The notes under the pieces: model-generated
Databases searched by the model: none
What the model saw: the letters and a program-made list of their open reading frames with translations, nothing else
Told to the model about the DNA's origin: nothing
From: JBFISM01 sp041608535
Lineage (GTDB): Bacteria > Actinomycetota > Acidimicrobiia > Spongiisociales > UBA5794
Assembly: GCA_041608535.1 (NCBI GenBank)
Contig: JBFISM010000176.1
Location: forward strand, 1 to 6,077
DNA: 6,077 nt
Direction of reading: 5' to 3'
Shown here: positions 1 through 5,512 of the stretch, piece after piece
Layout: the number at the start of each line of letters is the position of its first letter
Numbering within the stretch: position 1 is the first letter of the stretch
Position numbers and translations under genes: made by a program

Positions 1-2760
1 CAGGATGCCGGCTTCTATCACGAGAAGATCGCCGATGTGTACCGCCTCTACCAGCAGCGGCTGGTCGAAGCTTCGGCGATGGACTTCGACGATCTGCTGA
101 TGGTCACCGTCGAATTGTTCCAAGCATTCCCGGACGTTCTGGAGACCTATCAGCATCGGTTCCAGTACGTCCTCGTGGACGAATACCAGGACACCAACCA
201 CGCCCAGTACGTGCTCGTGCGGCTGCTCACCGACAAGTCGCAGAACCTGTGTGTCGTGGGTGACAGCGACCAGTGCCTGCCTGCCGGCACGGTCGTGGAG
301 ACAACACGCGGACCAAGGCTCATCGAGAGCATACGTGAGGGAGACGCTCTGATCGGAAGTGGCGGCCGTGGATTGACGTCCGGCACAGTCACGGCAGTGA
401 AGCGGACGATGTTCGGTCAACGTGTCTACACGATCACCGCAGGCGGCAAACCGCTGACCGGCACTCCCCATCACATTGTGCCGGCGCGGCTCGACTTGCC
501 GCCGAATGCGCACGTCGTGTACCTGATGTACAGAGGAGATCGCGGCTTTCGGCTCGGTACGACGATGGCATTCCGGCCAGACGGCCGCGGTGGTCGATCA
601 CTCGGAATGATCGTTCGATCGGCGGGGGAGCACGCCGACAAGATGTGGATCGTTCGAGTGTGTGAGGACAAGACGGAAGCGGCCTTTTGGGAAGCGCTTC
701 TGGGTGCCCAGTATGGGCTCCCCACGGCATGTTTCCACTCCCTGGGTCGAAGCCTCTCGATGGACGACGCCTGGCTGGAGCGGCTCTACGACGAGTTGGA
801 TACGCACTCCGCCGCCAAGTTCCTCATGGAAGACCTCGATCTCCACGCCGAGTATCCCCACTACCGCCCGCAAAACGGCCATCGTCGCCAGTCGCTGAAC
901 CTGACGATGTTCTCCGATCACCGTACCGGCGACGTCGGGTATCACCGTGTGCAGTGGTCGTCCAATCGCAGCGACATCGCCTCGGCGTTGCGAGAAGCCG
1001 GTTTTCCGGTTCGCCAAGGCAAGCTGCCGAACACATGGCGCGTCGAGACGAGTCGCAAGGACTATCGGGAAGCGTTGGAGCTGGCGCAGGGCATGGCGTA
1101 CAGCGGTGGTTTAGAGATCCGGCGGCGTATGGCGATCGGCGGCACGATCTACGACTACACACCGCTTGCGCATCTGAGACCGGGAATGCGGGTTCTCGTG
1201 CGCACACAGGACGGCATCGAGGAGGCGGTGGTCGAATCTTGGGCAGCCGACGAGTTCCTTGGCGACGTCTATGACATCGAGGTCGCACCCACCCACAACT
1301 ACATCGCCAATGGCATCGTCACGCATAACAGCGTCTACGCCTTTCGGGGCGCCGATATCCGCAACATCAACGAGTTCGAGAAGGACTTTCCCGATGCCCG
1401 GCTGATCCTGTTGGAGCAGAACTACCGGTCGACCGAGATGGTGCTCGATGCTGCCAACGCAGTGATCTCCAACAACCCCTCGCGCAAGCCGAAGCGGCTG
1501 TGGACCGACCTCGGTCGCGGTGAGCCGGTGATCATGTACGAAGCGCAGGACGAGCACGACGAGGCAGCCTTCGTCGCCGAGAAGGTGGGGGAGTTGGAGC
1601 ACGACGGGGTGCGGGCCAGCGAGGTTGCCGTGTTCTACCGCACCAATGCCCAGTCCCGTGTGCTGGAGGAGATGTTCGTCAAGTATGGGCTGCCGTATCA
1701 GGTGATCGGCGGCTTGAAGTACTACGACCGGCGCGAGGTCAAGGATGCACTCGCCTATCTCCAGGCGGTGGTGAATCGCGATGACGTCGTGGCGATGAAG
1801 CGGATCGTCAACACGCCGAAGCGCGCCATCGGCGACACCAGCGTCGCTCACGTCGATCGGTTTGCTGAGGCGCATGGCATCTCCTTTTGGGAGGGTCTGC
1901 AACGGGCCGGTGAGAACGAGAGACTGTCGGCACGCGCGCAGAAGGCCATCGCTGAGTTCGTGGCGCTGATGGGGCATTTGGACGGCAAGCTCGACAAGGG
2001 ACCACGGGCGACGCTCGAGGCGATCCTCTCCGACACCGGTTACATGGACTGGATCCGGTCGGAGAAGTCGATCGAGGCCATGGGGCGGGAGGAGAACCTG
2101 AAGGAGCTGGTCTCGGCCGCCGACGACTTCGAGGAGACCGGCCCGCTGTCGATCGGTGTCGACGAGTGGGCGGAGGCGGATGGTCGCAGGCGCTGCGAGC
2201 TGTTCCTCGAATCGATCAGCCTCGTCACCGACATCGACGACCTCCAAGACACCGATGCCGTCACACTGATGACGCTGCACAACGCCAAGGGTCTGGAGTT
2301 CCCGGTGGTGTTCATCACCGGTATGGAGGATGGCGTGTTCCCTCACATGCGGTCGTTGGGCGATCCGGTGGAGCTGGAGGAGGAACGCCGCCTCTGTTAT
2401 GTGGGCATCACCCGAGCCATGCAGCGTCTCTTCCTCACCCGAGCCTGGTCCCGCAACATGTTCGGTTCGAACAACTACAACCCGGCGTCGCGCTTTCTCG
2501 GCGAGGTGCCCGAGCACCTGGTCGTCGCAGCCAAGCGCGCCAAGCGGACCCGCCACGAGCAGGTCACCGGCCCGCGCACCACGGTGACCGATGCTGAGAT
2601 CGGCACGGGGGACCGGGTGCGACACTCCCACTGGGGCACCGGCACCGTTCGCGAGATCATCGGCAGCGGCGACCGAGCCGAGGCCGTGGTCGATTTCGAC
2701 GGCGAGGGACACAAGCGGCTCCTCCTGGCGTGGGCTCCGCTGGAACGAACTGGGTCGTAG
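1..2760 (+). CDS. pcrA: PcrA/UvrD-type superfamily 1A DNA helicase, 5'-partial, interrupted by an in-frame intein
   Basis: This is an ATP-dependent 3'-5' DNA helicase of the PcrA/UvrD family, which acts in nucleotide excision repair, replication restart and removal of recombinase filaments. The frame is open from base 1, so the true start and the Q and Walker A motifs lie upstream. Visible in order are the DFDDLL segment (82-99), motif II DEYQDTN (178-198), motif III GDSDQ/SVYAFRGAD split by an intein (274-1329), motif IV LEQNYRST (1411-1434), motif V with HNAKGLEF (2278-2301), and motif VI with EEERRLCYVGITRA (about 2377-2418). The end (about 2611-2751, GDRVRHSHWGTGTV onward) matches the Tudor-like C-terminal domain of PcrA, which in known homologues binds RNA polymerase; that favours PcrA/UvrD over Rep or other SF1 helicases. 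Without the intein, 567 helicase residues lie in the window, so roughly 150-200 are missing upstream. The frame ends at TAG 2758-2760. Family assignment is very secure; the choice between the names pcrA and uvrD1 is convention. Confidence 0.96.
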   Translation, partial: QDAGFYHEKIADVYRLYQQRLVEASAMDFDDLLMVTVELFQAFPDVLETYQHRFQYVLVDEYQDTNHAQYVLVRLLTDKSQNLCVVGDSDQCLPAGTVVETTRGPRLIESIREGDALIGSGGRGLTSGTVTAVKRTMFGQRVYTITAGGKPLTGTPHHIVPARLDLPPNAHVVYLMYRGDRGFRLGTTMAFRPDGRGGRSLGMIVRSAGEHADKMWIVRVCEDKTEAAFWEALLGAQYGLPTACFHSLGRSLSMDDAWLERLYDELDTHSAAKFLMEDLDLHAEYPHYRPQNGHRRQSLNLTMFSDHRTGDVGYHRVQWSSNRSDIASALREAGFPVRQGKLPNTWRVETSRKDYREALELAQGMAYSGGLEIRRRMAIGGTIYDYTPLAHLRPGMRVLVRTQDGIEEAVVESWAADEFLGDVYDIEVAPTHNYIANGIVTHNSVYAFRGADIRNINEFEKDFPDARLILLEQNYRSTEMVLDAANAVISNNPSRKPKRLWTDLGRGEPVIMYEAQDEHDEAAFVAEKVGELEHDGVRASEVAVFYRTNAQSRVLEEMFVKYGLPYQVIGGLKYYDRREVKDALAYLQAVVNRDDVVAMKRIVNTPKRAIGDTSVAHVDRFAEAHGISFWEGLQRAGENERLSARAQKAIAEFVALMGHLDGKLDKGPRATLEAILSDTGYMDWIRSEKSIEAMGREENLKELVSAADDFEETGPLSIGVDEWAEADGRRRCELFLESISLVTDIDDLQDTDAVTLMTLHNAKGLEFPVVFITGMEDGVFPHMRSLGDPVELEEERRLCYVGITRAMQRLFLTRAWSRNMFGSNNYNPASRFLGEVPEHLVVAAKRAKRTRHEQVTGPRTTVTDAEIGTGDRVRHSHWGTGTVREIIGSGDRAEAVVDFDGEGHKRLLLAWAPLERTGS
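274..489 (+). other. Intein N-terminal Hint (splicing) subdomain
   Basis: These are intein residues 1 to about 72. The segment holds the nucleophile Cys1, the block A strand followed by an IREGD turn (residues 20-24), and block B (GTPHHIV, residues 63-69), whose Thr64 and His67 assist the N-S acyl shift in known inteins. The boundary to the internal insert is estimated from where Hint-like sequence stops and could move by about ten residues. Confidence 0.85.
490..1137 (+). other. Atypical internal insert of the intein, candidate degenerate GIY-YIG-like nuclease plus unknown C-terminal half
   Basis: These are intein residues about 73-288, the position normally used by a homing endonuclease. 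I see no LAGLIDADG pair and no convincing HNH motif. The first half reads as strand (HVVYLMYR, residues 80-87), strand (GFRLGTT, 91-97), helix with arginines (109, 115), strand (KMWIVRVC, 123-130), and helix with acidic residues (EAAFWEALL, Glu135 and Glu140). That order and the spacing of the YxM...xLGTT, Arg and Glu positions resemble the GIY-YIG nuclease core, but the YIG tyrosine is replaced by Arg93. The second half (about 155-288) is rich in His and Arg around residues 191-226 and then has SSNRSDIASALREAGF and WRVETS segments of unknown role. The nuclease reading is inference from visual pattern only. The domain may be a relic, active, or a different fold altogether. Confidence 0.5.
1138..1329 (+). 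other. Intein C-terminal Hint (splicing) subdomain
   Basis: These are intein residues about 289-352. An LRPGMRVLVRTQDG segment (301-314) resembles the strand pair that resumes the Hint fold after an insert. It is followed by block F (DVYDIEV, 331-337, and His341) and block G (NGIVTHN, 346-352). His351-Asn352 followed by Ser is the canonical arrangement for Asn cyclisation and transesterification. The start of the segment is approximate. Confidence 0.85.
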
Positions 2761-2784
2761 CGACTCGGCTCGCCCAGCCTGCGT

Positions 2785-2814
2785 CACGGTATGTGCCGCC
2801 CGGTCGGCACCGTG
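2785..2814. terminator. GC-rich hairpin downstream of pcrA, weak terminator candidate
   Basis: GTGCCG (2793-2798) and CGGCAC (2805-2810) form a perfect 6-bp stem with the loop CCCGGT. An outer CACGG (2785-2789) and CCGTG (2810-2814) can extend it past a small bulge, sharing one base with the inner stem. It begins 25 bases after the pcrA stop. There is no T-rich tail, so intrinsic termination is uncertain. Confidence 0.35.
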
Positions 2815-2861
2815 CGGAACCGTCCTTCGTCCGCCCGGACGACGATCAACCCGCCCGGACG
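2796..2861 (+). repeat. Three short direct copies of CCGCCCGG before the SdpI-like gene
   Basis: CCGCCCGG occurs at 2796-2803, 2831-2838 and 2851-2858. The last two copies extend to an identical 11-mer, CCGCCCGGACG (2831-2841 and 2851-2861), with start points exactly 20 bp apart, about two helical turns. The first copy lies in the loop side of the hairpin. They could be operator half-sites for the downstream gene or a chance result of GC-rich sequence. Confidence 0.4.
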
Positions 2862-2886
2862 CAGAAACCAGAGCTACGGTGAGCTG

Positions 2887-3273
2887 ATGTTCGACGGAGC
2901 GTCTTCCGGCGATCCGATGCCCCTCGGCTCGGCGATCCTGCTCGGGGCGATGCTCATCGCAGCCGGCATCCTCCTCGTCGTGGTGGCCCTGAAGTCACGC
3001 AGCGGCACGCTGCCGCGCAACTGGGTGGTGGGCCTGCGCACTCCGCTCACCCTTGCGTCAGACGAAGCCTGGGACACAGCTCACCGCGCCGGTGCCCCGG
3101 CACTCATGGTCGGTGCCGTCGCCACAATCGTTGCTGGTGTGGCGCTGTTGTTCCGGCCTGCGAACGGTGCAGGACTCGTCATCGCTCTCGGCGGAGTCGG
3201 GTGGCTCCTGGGATGGGTGTTTCGAGCCGCTCGACTCGGCATCAGAGCAGCTCGAGCGCTCGACGATCAGTAG
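2887..3273 (+). CDS. SdpI-family small integral membrane protein (128 aa)
   Basis: This is a small membrane protein resembling the SdpI/YhfL family, whose best-known member gives immunity to the SdpC killing peptide in Bacillus; most actinobacterial members have no known role. Three hydrophobic segments are visible at residues about 13-35, 71-90 and 94-114. Between the first two lies the family signature: a basic loop with LPRNWVVGLRTPLT (42-55) followed by SDEAWDTAHRAG (58-69). ATG 2887 was chosen because it precedes the first membrane segment by a short tail. A GGTGAG lies only 3 bases upstream, so the ribosome site is poor. An in-frame ATG at 2917 is possible, and a longer start at 2791 would add sequence that looks non-coding and overlaps the hairpin. 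The end overlaps the convergent DUF429 gene by 7 bp. No toxin gene is nearby, so an immunity role is not supported here. Confidence 0.82.
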   Translation: MFDGASSGDPMPLGSAILLGAMLIAAGILLVVVALKSRSGTLPRNWVVGLRTPLTLASDEAWDTAHRAGAPALMVGAVATIVAGVALLFRPANGAGLVIALGGVGWLLGWVFRAARLGIRAARALDDQ

Positions 3274-3282
3274 CTGATCGTC
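3262..3282. terminator. Perfect 9-bp inverted repeat at the convergent gene junction
   Basis: GACGATCAG (3262-3270) and CTGATCGTC (3274-3282) are exact reverse complements separated by TAG, the stop codon of the SdpI-like gene. The last bases of both convergent genes lie inside it. A symmetrical hairpin here could end transcripts from both sides, although neither side has a T-run. A separate 12-bp palindrome, TCGAGCGCTCGA (3252-3263), abuts it. Confidence 0.5.
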
Positions 3283-3923
3283 CCGACCTCGTCGCCAAGC
3301 TCGTCGCAAAGTACCGTCGCACGCCCCTTGCGGACTCGCAGCGCACTCCATGCGACCGCCGCCGCATCCACGACATCGTCGGGTGCGGCGCCTCGGGCAA
3401 CCACCTCGGCAAGGTCGATGCCTTCTCTTACCAGCAAGGCAAGCCGCGTCATGAGTCCGTCCCACGTCTTCTTCGATGCCGTCAGCGGTGTTCCGGCCAG
3501 TTCCATGAAGGCCAGCTCGGGATGGATCTCGACGACACGCCGGTCGCCACCCGCAATCTCCGCAACCTCCAAGATCTTGTCACGCAGGTGGTACGCCTGT
3601 GCCGACACGCCGATGCCGTAGCGCTCCACCGACACCCGGCGAGCCTCCGCATACGTCGCCGCTTCCAGCACATCCAGCGGTGGTGTGGCGAACACGCTCG
3701 ATCGCCTCGGTCCGAGCAACCGCCTCGCCTTGGTATCGCACGATCGCGGCGGCGAGACCGGGCAACCGATCGGGATGTCCACACCGATCACGTCGACATC
3801 GAGCCCAGTGAGCTCAGAGAACGACTCCACCACGCCGGCGCGAGTGAGCCTGCCGGAGGCCGACAAGCCCAGCACCACCCAGCCGCCGCGGAAGCCGTCC
3901 ACACCGAGCACTGCCGTTCGCAT
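3267..3923 (-). CDS. DUF429 protein, predicted RNase H-fold nuclease (218 aa)
   Basis: The protein matches DUF429 (PF04250; COG2410, predicted nuclease with an RNase H fold). It opens with the characteristic GVDGFRGGW (residues 7-15), then has VIGVDIPIG (45-53), a GPRRSSVFATPP segment (71-82), EIHPELAF (132-139) and PDDVVDAAAVAW (181-192). The conserved acidic residues Asp9, Asp49, Glu132 or Glu136, and Asp183 or Asp186 could form a metal site as in RNase H folds. No member's substrate is known to me, so the nuclease role is a fold-based prediction. It is soluble, with no signal peptide. The start is ATG at 3923-3921. I see no Shine-Dalgarno sequence in the short region upstream, so it may be leaderless. 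It is divergent from the quinone oxidoreductase gene with 59 bp between starts and convergent with the SdpI-like gene, overlapping it by 7 bp. Confidence 0.9.
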   Translation of the reverse strand: MRTAVLGVDGFRGGWVVLGLSASGRLTRAGVVESFSELTGLDVDVIGVDIPIGCPVSPPRSCDTKARRLLGPRRSSVFATPPLDVLEAATYAEARRVSVERYGIGVSAQAYHLRDKILEVAEIAGGDRRVVEIHPELAFMELAGTPLTASKKTWDGLMTRLALLVREGIDLAEVVARGAAPDDVVDAAAVAWSALRVRKGRATVLCDELGDEVGTISY

Positions 3924-3968
3924 CGGCGCAACGCTACAGGGGCCGTGGGTAGGGTGGCCGGGCGACCG

Positions 3969-3975
3969 AGGGGAG
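3969..3975 (+). promoter_or_regulatory. Ribosome binding site of the quinone oxidoreductase gene
   Basis: AGGGGAG at 3969-3975 ends 7 bases before GTG 3983. This is good Shine-Dalgarno spacing and supports the GTG start. The 59-bp divergent gap (3924-3982) must also hold any promoters for both genes; I see no convincing -35/-10 pair there. Confidence 0.75.
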
Positions 3976-3982
3976 AACGACG

Positions 3983-4948
3983 GTGCGAGCGATCGTGATC
4001 GAGGAAACCGGCGGACCGGAGAAGCTCACGCTCAAAGACGTAGCCGAGCCGATCCCGGGCGAGGGCGAGATCGCCGTCCGGGTCGCTGCGGCCGGCTTGA
4101 ACTTCATCGACACGTATCAGCGTTCCGGTCTCTACCAGGTCGAGCTGCCGTTCACGCCCGGCAACGAAGGATCCGGCACCGTCGGCGCGGTCGGCGCCGG
4201 GGTGACGGACTTCGCCGTGGGAGACCGGATCGCAGTGGGCAACGCCCCCGGGTGGTACGCCGAGGTGGTCGTCGTGCCCGCAGACCGAGCGGTGAAGGTC
4301 CCCGATGAGGTGACAGACGACCAGGGCGCTGCGGTGATGCTGCAAGGAATGACGGCGCACTACCTCGTCTTCGACACCTTCCCTCTGACCCCCGACAACC
4401 GCTGCCTGGTTCACGCCGGTGCCGGCGGTGTCGGCTTGCTGCTCACCCAGATGGCCAAGGAGATCGGCGCCACGGTGATCACCACCGTCGGTTCGCCGGA
4501 GAAGGTCGAACTGTCGCAAGCGGCGGGGGCTGATCTCGTGATCGAGTATCGCAAGGACGACTTCGCGGCGGTCATCGAGGATCGCTACGGCCCGGAACCG
4601 CTAGATGTGATCTACGACGGAGTCGGCAAGGCCACCCTGCAGAAGGGCTTCCCGCTGCTCCGCAAGAGAGGGATGATGGTGGCGTTCGGCAATGCCAGCG
4701 GACCTCCTGATCCGATGAGCCCGCTGGAGCTGGGCAAGGGCTCGTGGTTCCTGACCCGTCCATCGCTGTTCCACTACGTCCAGACCCGGGCCGAGTTGGT
4801 GATGCGGGCGAATGCTGTGTTCGACCTGATTGCGCAAGGGGCGCTCGATGTCCGGATCGGGGCCACGTTCCCCTTGGCGGATGCCGCCGAGGCCCATCGG
4901 GCGCTGGAGGGACGGCAAACGACCGGAAAAGTGCTCATCAAGCCATGA
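3983..4948 (+). CDS. qor: Zinc-independent NAD(P)H:quinone oxidoreductase, zeta-crystallin type (321 aa)
   Basis: This is a medium-chain dehydrogenase/reductase of the quinone oxidoreductase branch, a soluble enzyme that in characterised relatives reduces quinones or other electrophilic carbonyl compounds with NADPH. The GroES-like domain fills residues 1 to about 125, with AAGLNFIDTYQRSGLY (36-51) and TPGNEGSGTV (58-67) typical of Qor. The Rossmann domain carries the nucleotide-binding loop HAGAGGVG (144-151), and the C-terminal segment has PLADAAEAHRALEGRQTTGKV (297-317). The catalytic and structural zinc cysteines of alcohol dehydrogenases are absent; the only cysteine is Cys141. At 321 aa it has the usual length. 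It starts at GTG 3983 behind a good AGGGGAG site. The stop TGA (4946-4948) overlaps the ATG of the DUF3291 gene, so the two are probably cotranscribed and translationally coupled. The true substrate cannot be read from sequence. Confidence 0.94.
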   Translation: MRAIVIEETGGPEKLTLKDVAEPIPGEGEIAVRVAAAGLNFIDTYQRSGLYQVELPFTPGNEGSGTVGAVGAGVTDFAVGDRIAVGNAPGWYAEVVVVPADRAVKVPDEVTDDQGAAVMLQGMTAHYLVFDTFPLTPDNRCLVHAGAGGVGLLLTQMAKEIGATVITTVGSPEKVELSQAAGADLVIEYRKDDFAAVIEDRYGPEPLDVIYDGVGKATLQKGFPLLRKRGMMVAFGNASGPPDPMSPLELGKGSWFLTRPSLFHYVQTRAELVMRANAVFDLIAQGALDVRIGATFPLADAAEAHRALEGRQTTGKVLIKP

Positions 4949-5418
4949 CGGCGGCCACCGATGGCTGGCATCTCGCCCAGCTCAACATCGGGCGCATGCT
5001 CGCTCCCATCGACGATCCCCTCGTCGCCGAGTTCGTTGCGCTCCTCGAACCGATCAATGCCCTCGCCGATGCGGCACCCGGCTTCGTGTGGCGGCTGCAG
5101 ACAGAAGAAGGCGATGCCACGTCCATCCATCTCTTCGAAGACGACTTGCTCCTCATCAACTACTCGATCTGGAAGTCCATCGAGGAGCTGAGAGATTTCG
5201 TGTACTCGGGTGCGCACCGAGATGCGCTCCGCCGCCGGCTGGAGTGGTTCGAGAAGATGGACGAGATCCACCTCGTCATGTGGTGGATCCCCGCCGGCGA
5301 GATCCCACCACCGGAAGCGGCGGTCCAGCGGTTGAGGGTGTTGCGAGAGCACGGGCCAACACCGGAAGCGTTCACGTTCAGGTTCCCGTTTCCCGCGCCT
5401 CCACCGCAGGCGCCTTGA
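4945..5418 (+). CDS. DUF3291 domain protein (157 aa)
   Basis: The whole protein matches DUF3291 (PF11695), a family of small soluble proteins with a predicted dimeric alpha/beta-barrel fold like antibiotic biosynthesis monooxygenases; function is not established. Family landmarks are AQLNIGR (11-17), PGFVWRL (45-51), NYSIWKSIEELRDFVYSGAH (72-91), EWFEKM (100-105), LVMWWIPAG (110-118) and a proline-rich end after AFTFRFPF (142-149). The start ATG 4945-4947 overlaps the qor stop in an ATGA arrangement. A longer in-frame start at 4744 would run through qor coding sequence in another frame and is unlikely. Pairing with a quinone oxidoreductase hints at a role in handling quinones or reactive small molecules, but that rests on context only. 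The last codons lie in a hairpin that may be its terminator. Confidence 0.9.
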   Translation: MTAATDGWHLAQLNIGRMLAPIDDPLVAEFVALLEPINALADAAPGFVWRLQTEEGDATSIHLFEDDLLLINYSIWKSIEELRDFVYSGAHRDALRRRLEWFEKMDEIHLVMWWIPAGEIPPPEAAVQRLRVLREHGPTPEAFTFRFPFPAPPPQAP

Positions 5419-5442
5419 CGACCCCTGCGGTGCGGTTTCGTT
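5402..5442 (+). terminator. Hairpin over the DUF3291 stop, candidate operon terminator
   Basis: CACCGCAGG (5402-5410) and CCTGCGGTG (5424-5432) form a perfect 9-bp stem with a 13-base loop that includes the TGA stop (5416-5418). A modestly T-rich stretch, CGGTTTCGTT (5433-5442), follows. That makes it a plausible though weak intrinsic terminator for the qor-DUF3291 pair. The 5419-5512 gap contains this and one other inverted repeat and no gene. Confidence 0.5.
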
Positions 5443-5446
5443 GCCC

Positions 5447-5494
5447 GATCCGGGTCGGGCTCTGCGGATCGCTCCCCCAAAGTCGACCCGGATC
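5447..5494. terminator. 11-bp perfect inverted repeat between convergent genes
   Basis: GATCCGGGTCG (5447-5457) and CGACCCGGATC (5484-5494) are exact reverse complements separated by 26 bases. The repeat lies 19 bases beyond the stop of the - strand gene, where its transcript would end, so a terminator or transcript-stabilising stem is the likely use. No T-run follows on either strand. A protein-binding site is an alternative. Confidence 0.5.
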
Positions 5495-5512
5495 AGATTG
5501 CGTTGCGTCGCA

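Larger units (their letters stand above)
274..1329 (+). mobile_element. Class 1 intein (352 aa) inserted in helicase motif III
   Basis: This protein-splicing element excises itself from the PcrA precursor and joins the flanking Gln and Ser. It starts with Cys1 (TGC 274-276) in a typical block A (CLPAGTVVE). Block B has the TxxH motif (TPHH, intein residues 64-67). Block F is DVYDIEV followed by His341, and block G ends NGIVTHN with penultimate His351 and terminal Asn352 (AAC 1327-1329). The +1 residue is Ser (AGC 1330-1332), a valid nucleophile. Deleting 274-1329 restores an uninterrupted motif III, GDSDQSVYAFRGAD. All residues needed for standard splicing are present, so it is probably active. 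At 352 aa it is much longer than a mini-intein of about 130-170 aa, leaving room for an internal endonuclease-like domain. The boundaries are read directly from the motifs and are secure to the residue. Confidence 0.97.

Noticed and set aside
601..630. LGMIVRSAGE (intein residues 110-119) as a LAGLIDADG motif
   Set aside because: Only the first Leu, hydrophobic positions and the Gly match. The catalytic acidic residue is replaced by Ala and there is no second copy at the expected distance.
844..954. His-rich stretch of the intein as an HNH nuclease
   Set aside because: Several His, Asn and Asp residues are present, but I cannot fit the HNH spacing or any zinc-binding cysteine pairs.
1111..2787. 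A 558-codon open frame on the - strand opposite pcrA
   Set aside because: It lies wholly antisense to strongly conserved helicase motifs, its product has no recognisable domain, and long antisense frames are expected in GC-rich coding DNA.
2791..2886. Longer start for the SdpI-like protein at 2791
   Set aside because: The added residues are Arg/Pro-rich with no family similarity, lie over a hairpin and direct repeats, and have no good ribosome site.
3924..3982. Divergent promoter pair between DUF429 and qor
   Set aside because: The 59-bp gap must drive at least one gene, but I found no -10/-35 pair good enough to annotate.
3201..3998. A 265-codon + strand frame opposite the DUF429 gene
   Set aside because: The product is an Arg/His-rich string without family features and overlaps three well-supported genes in other frames.
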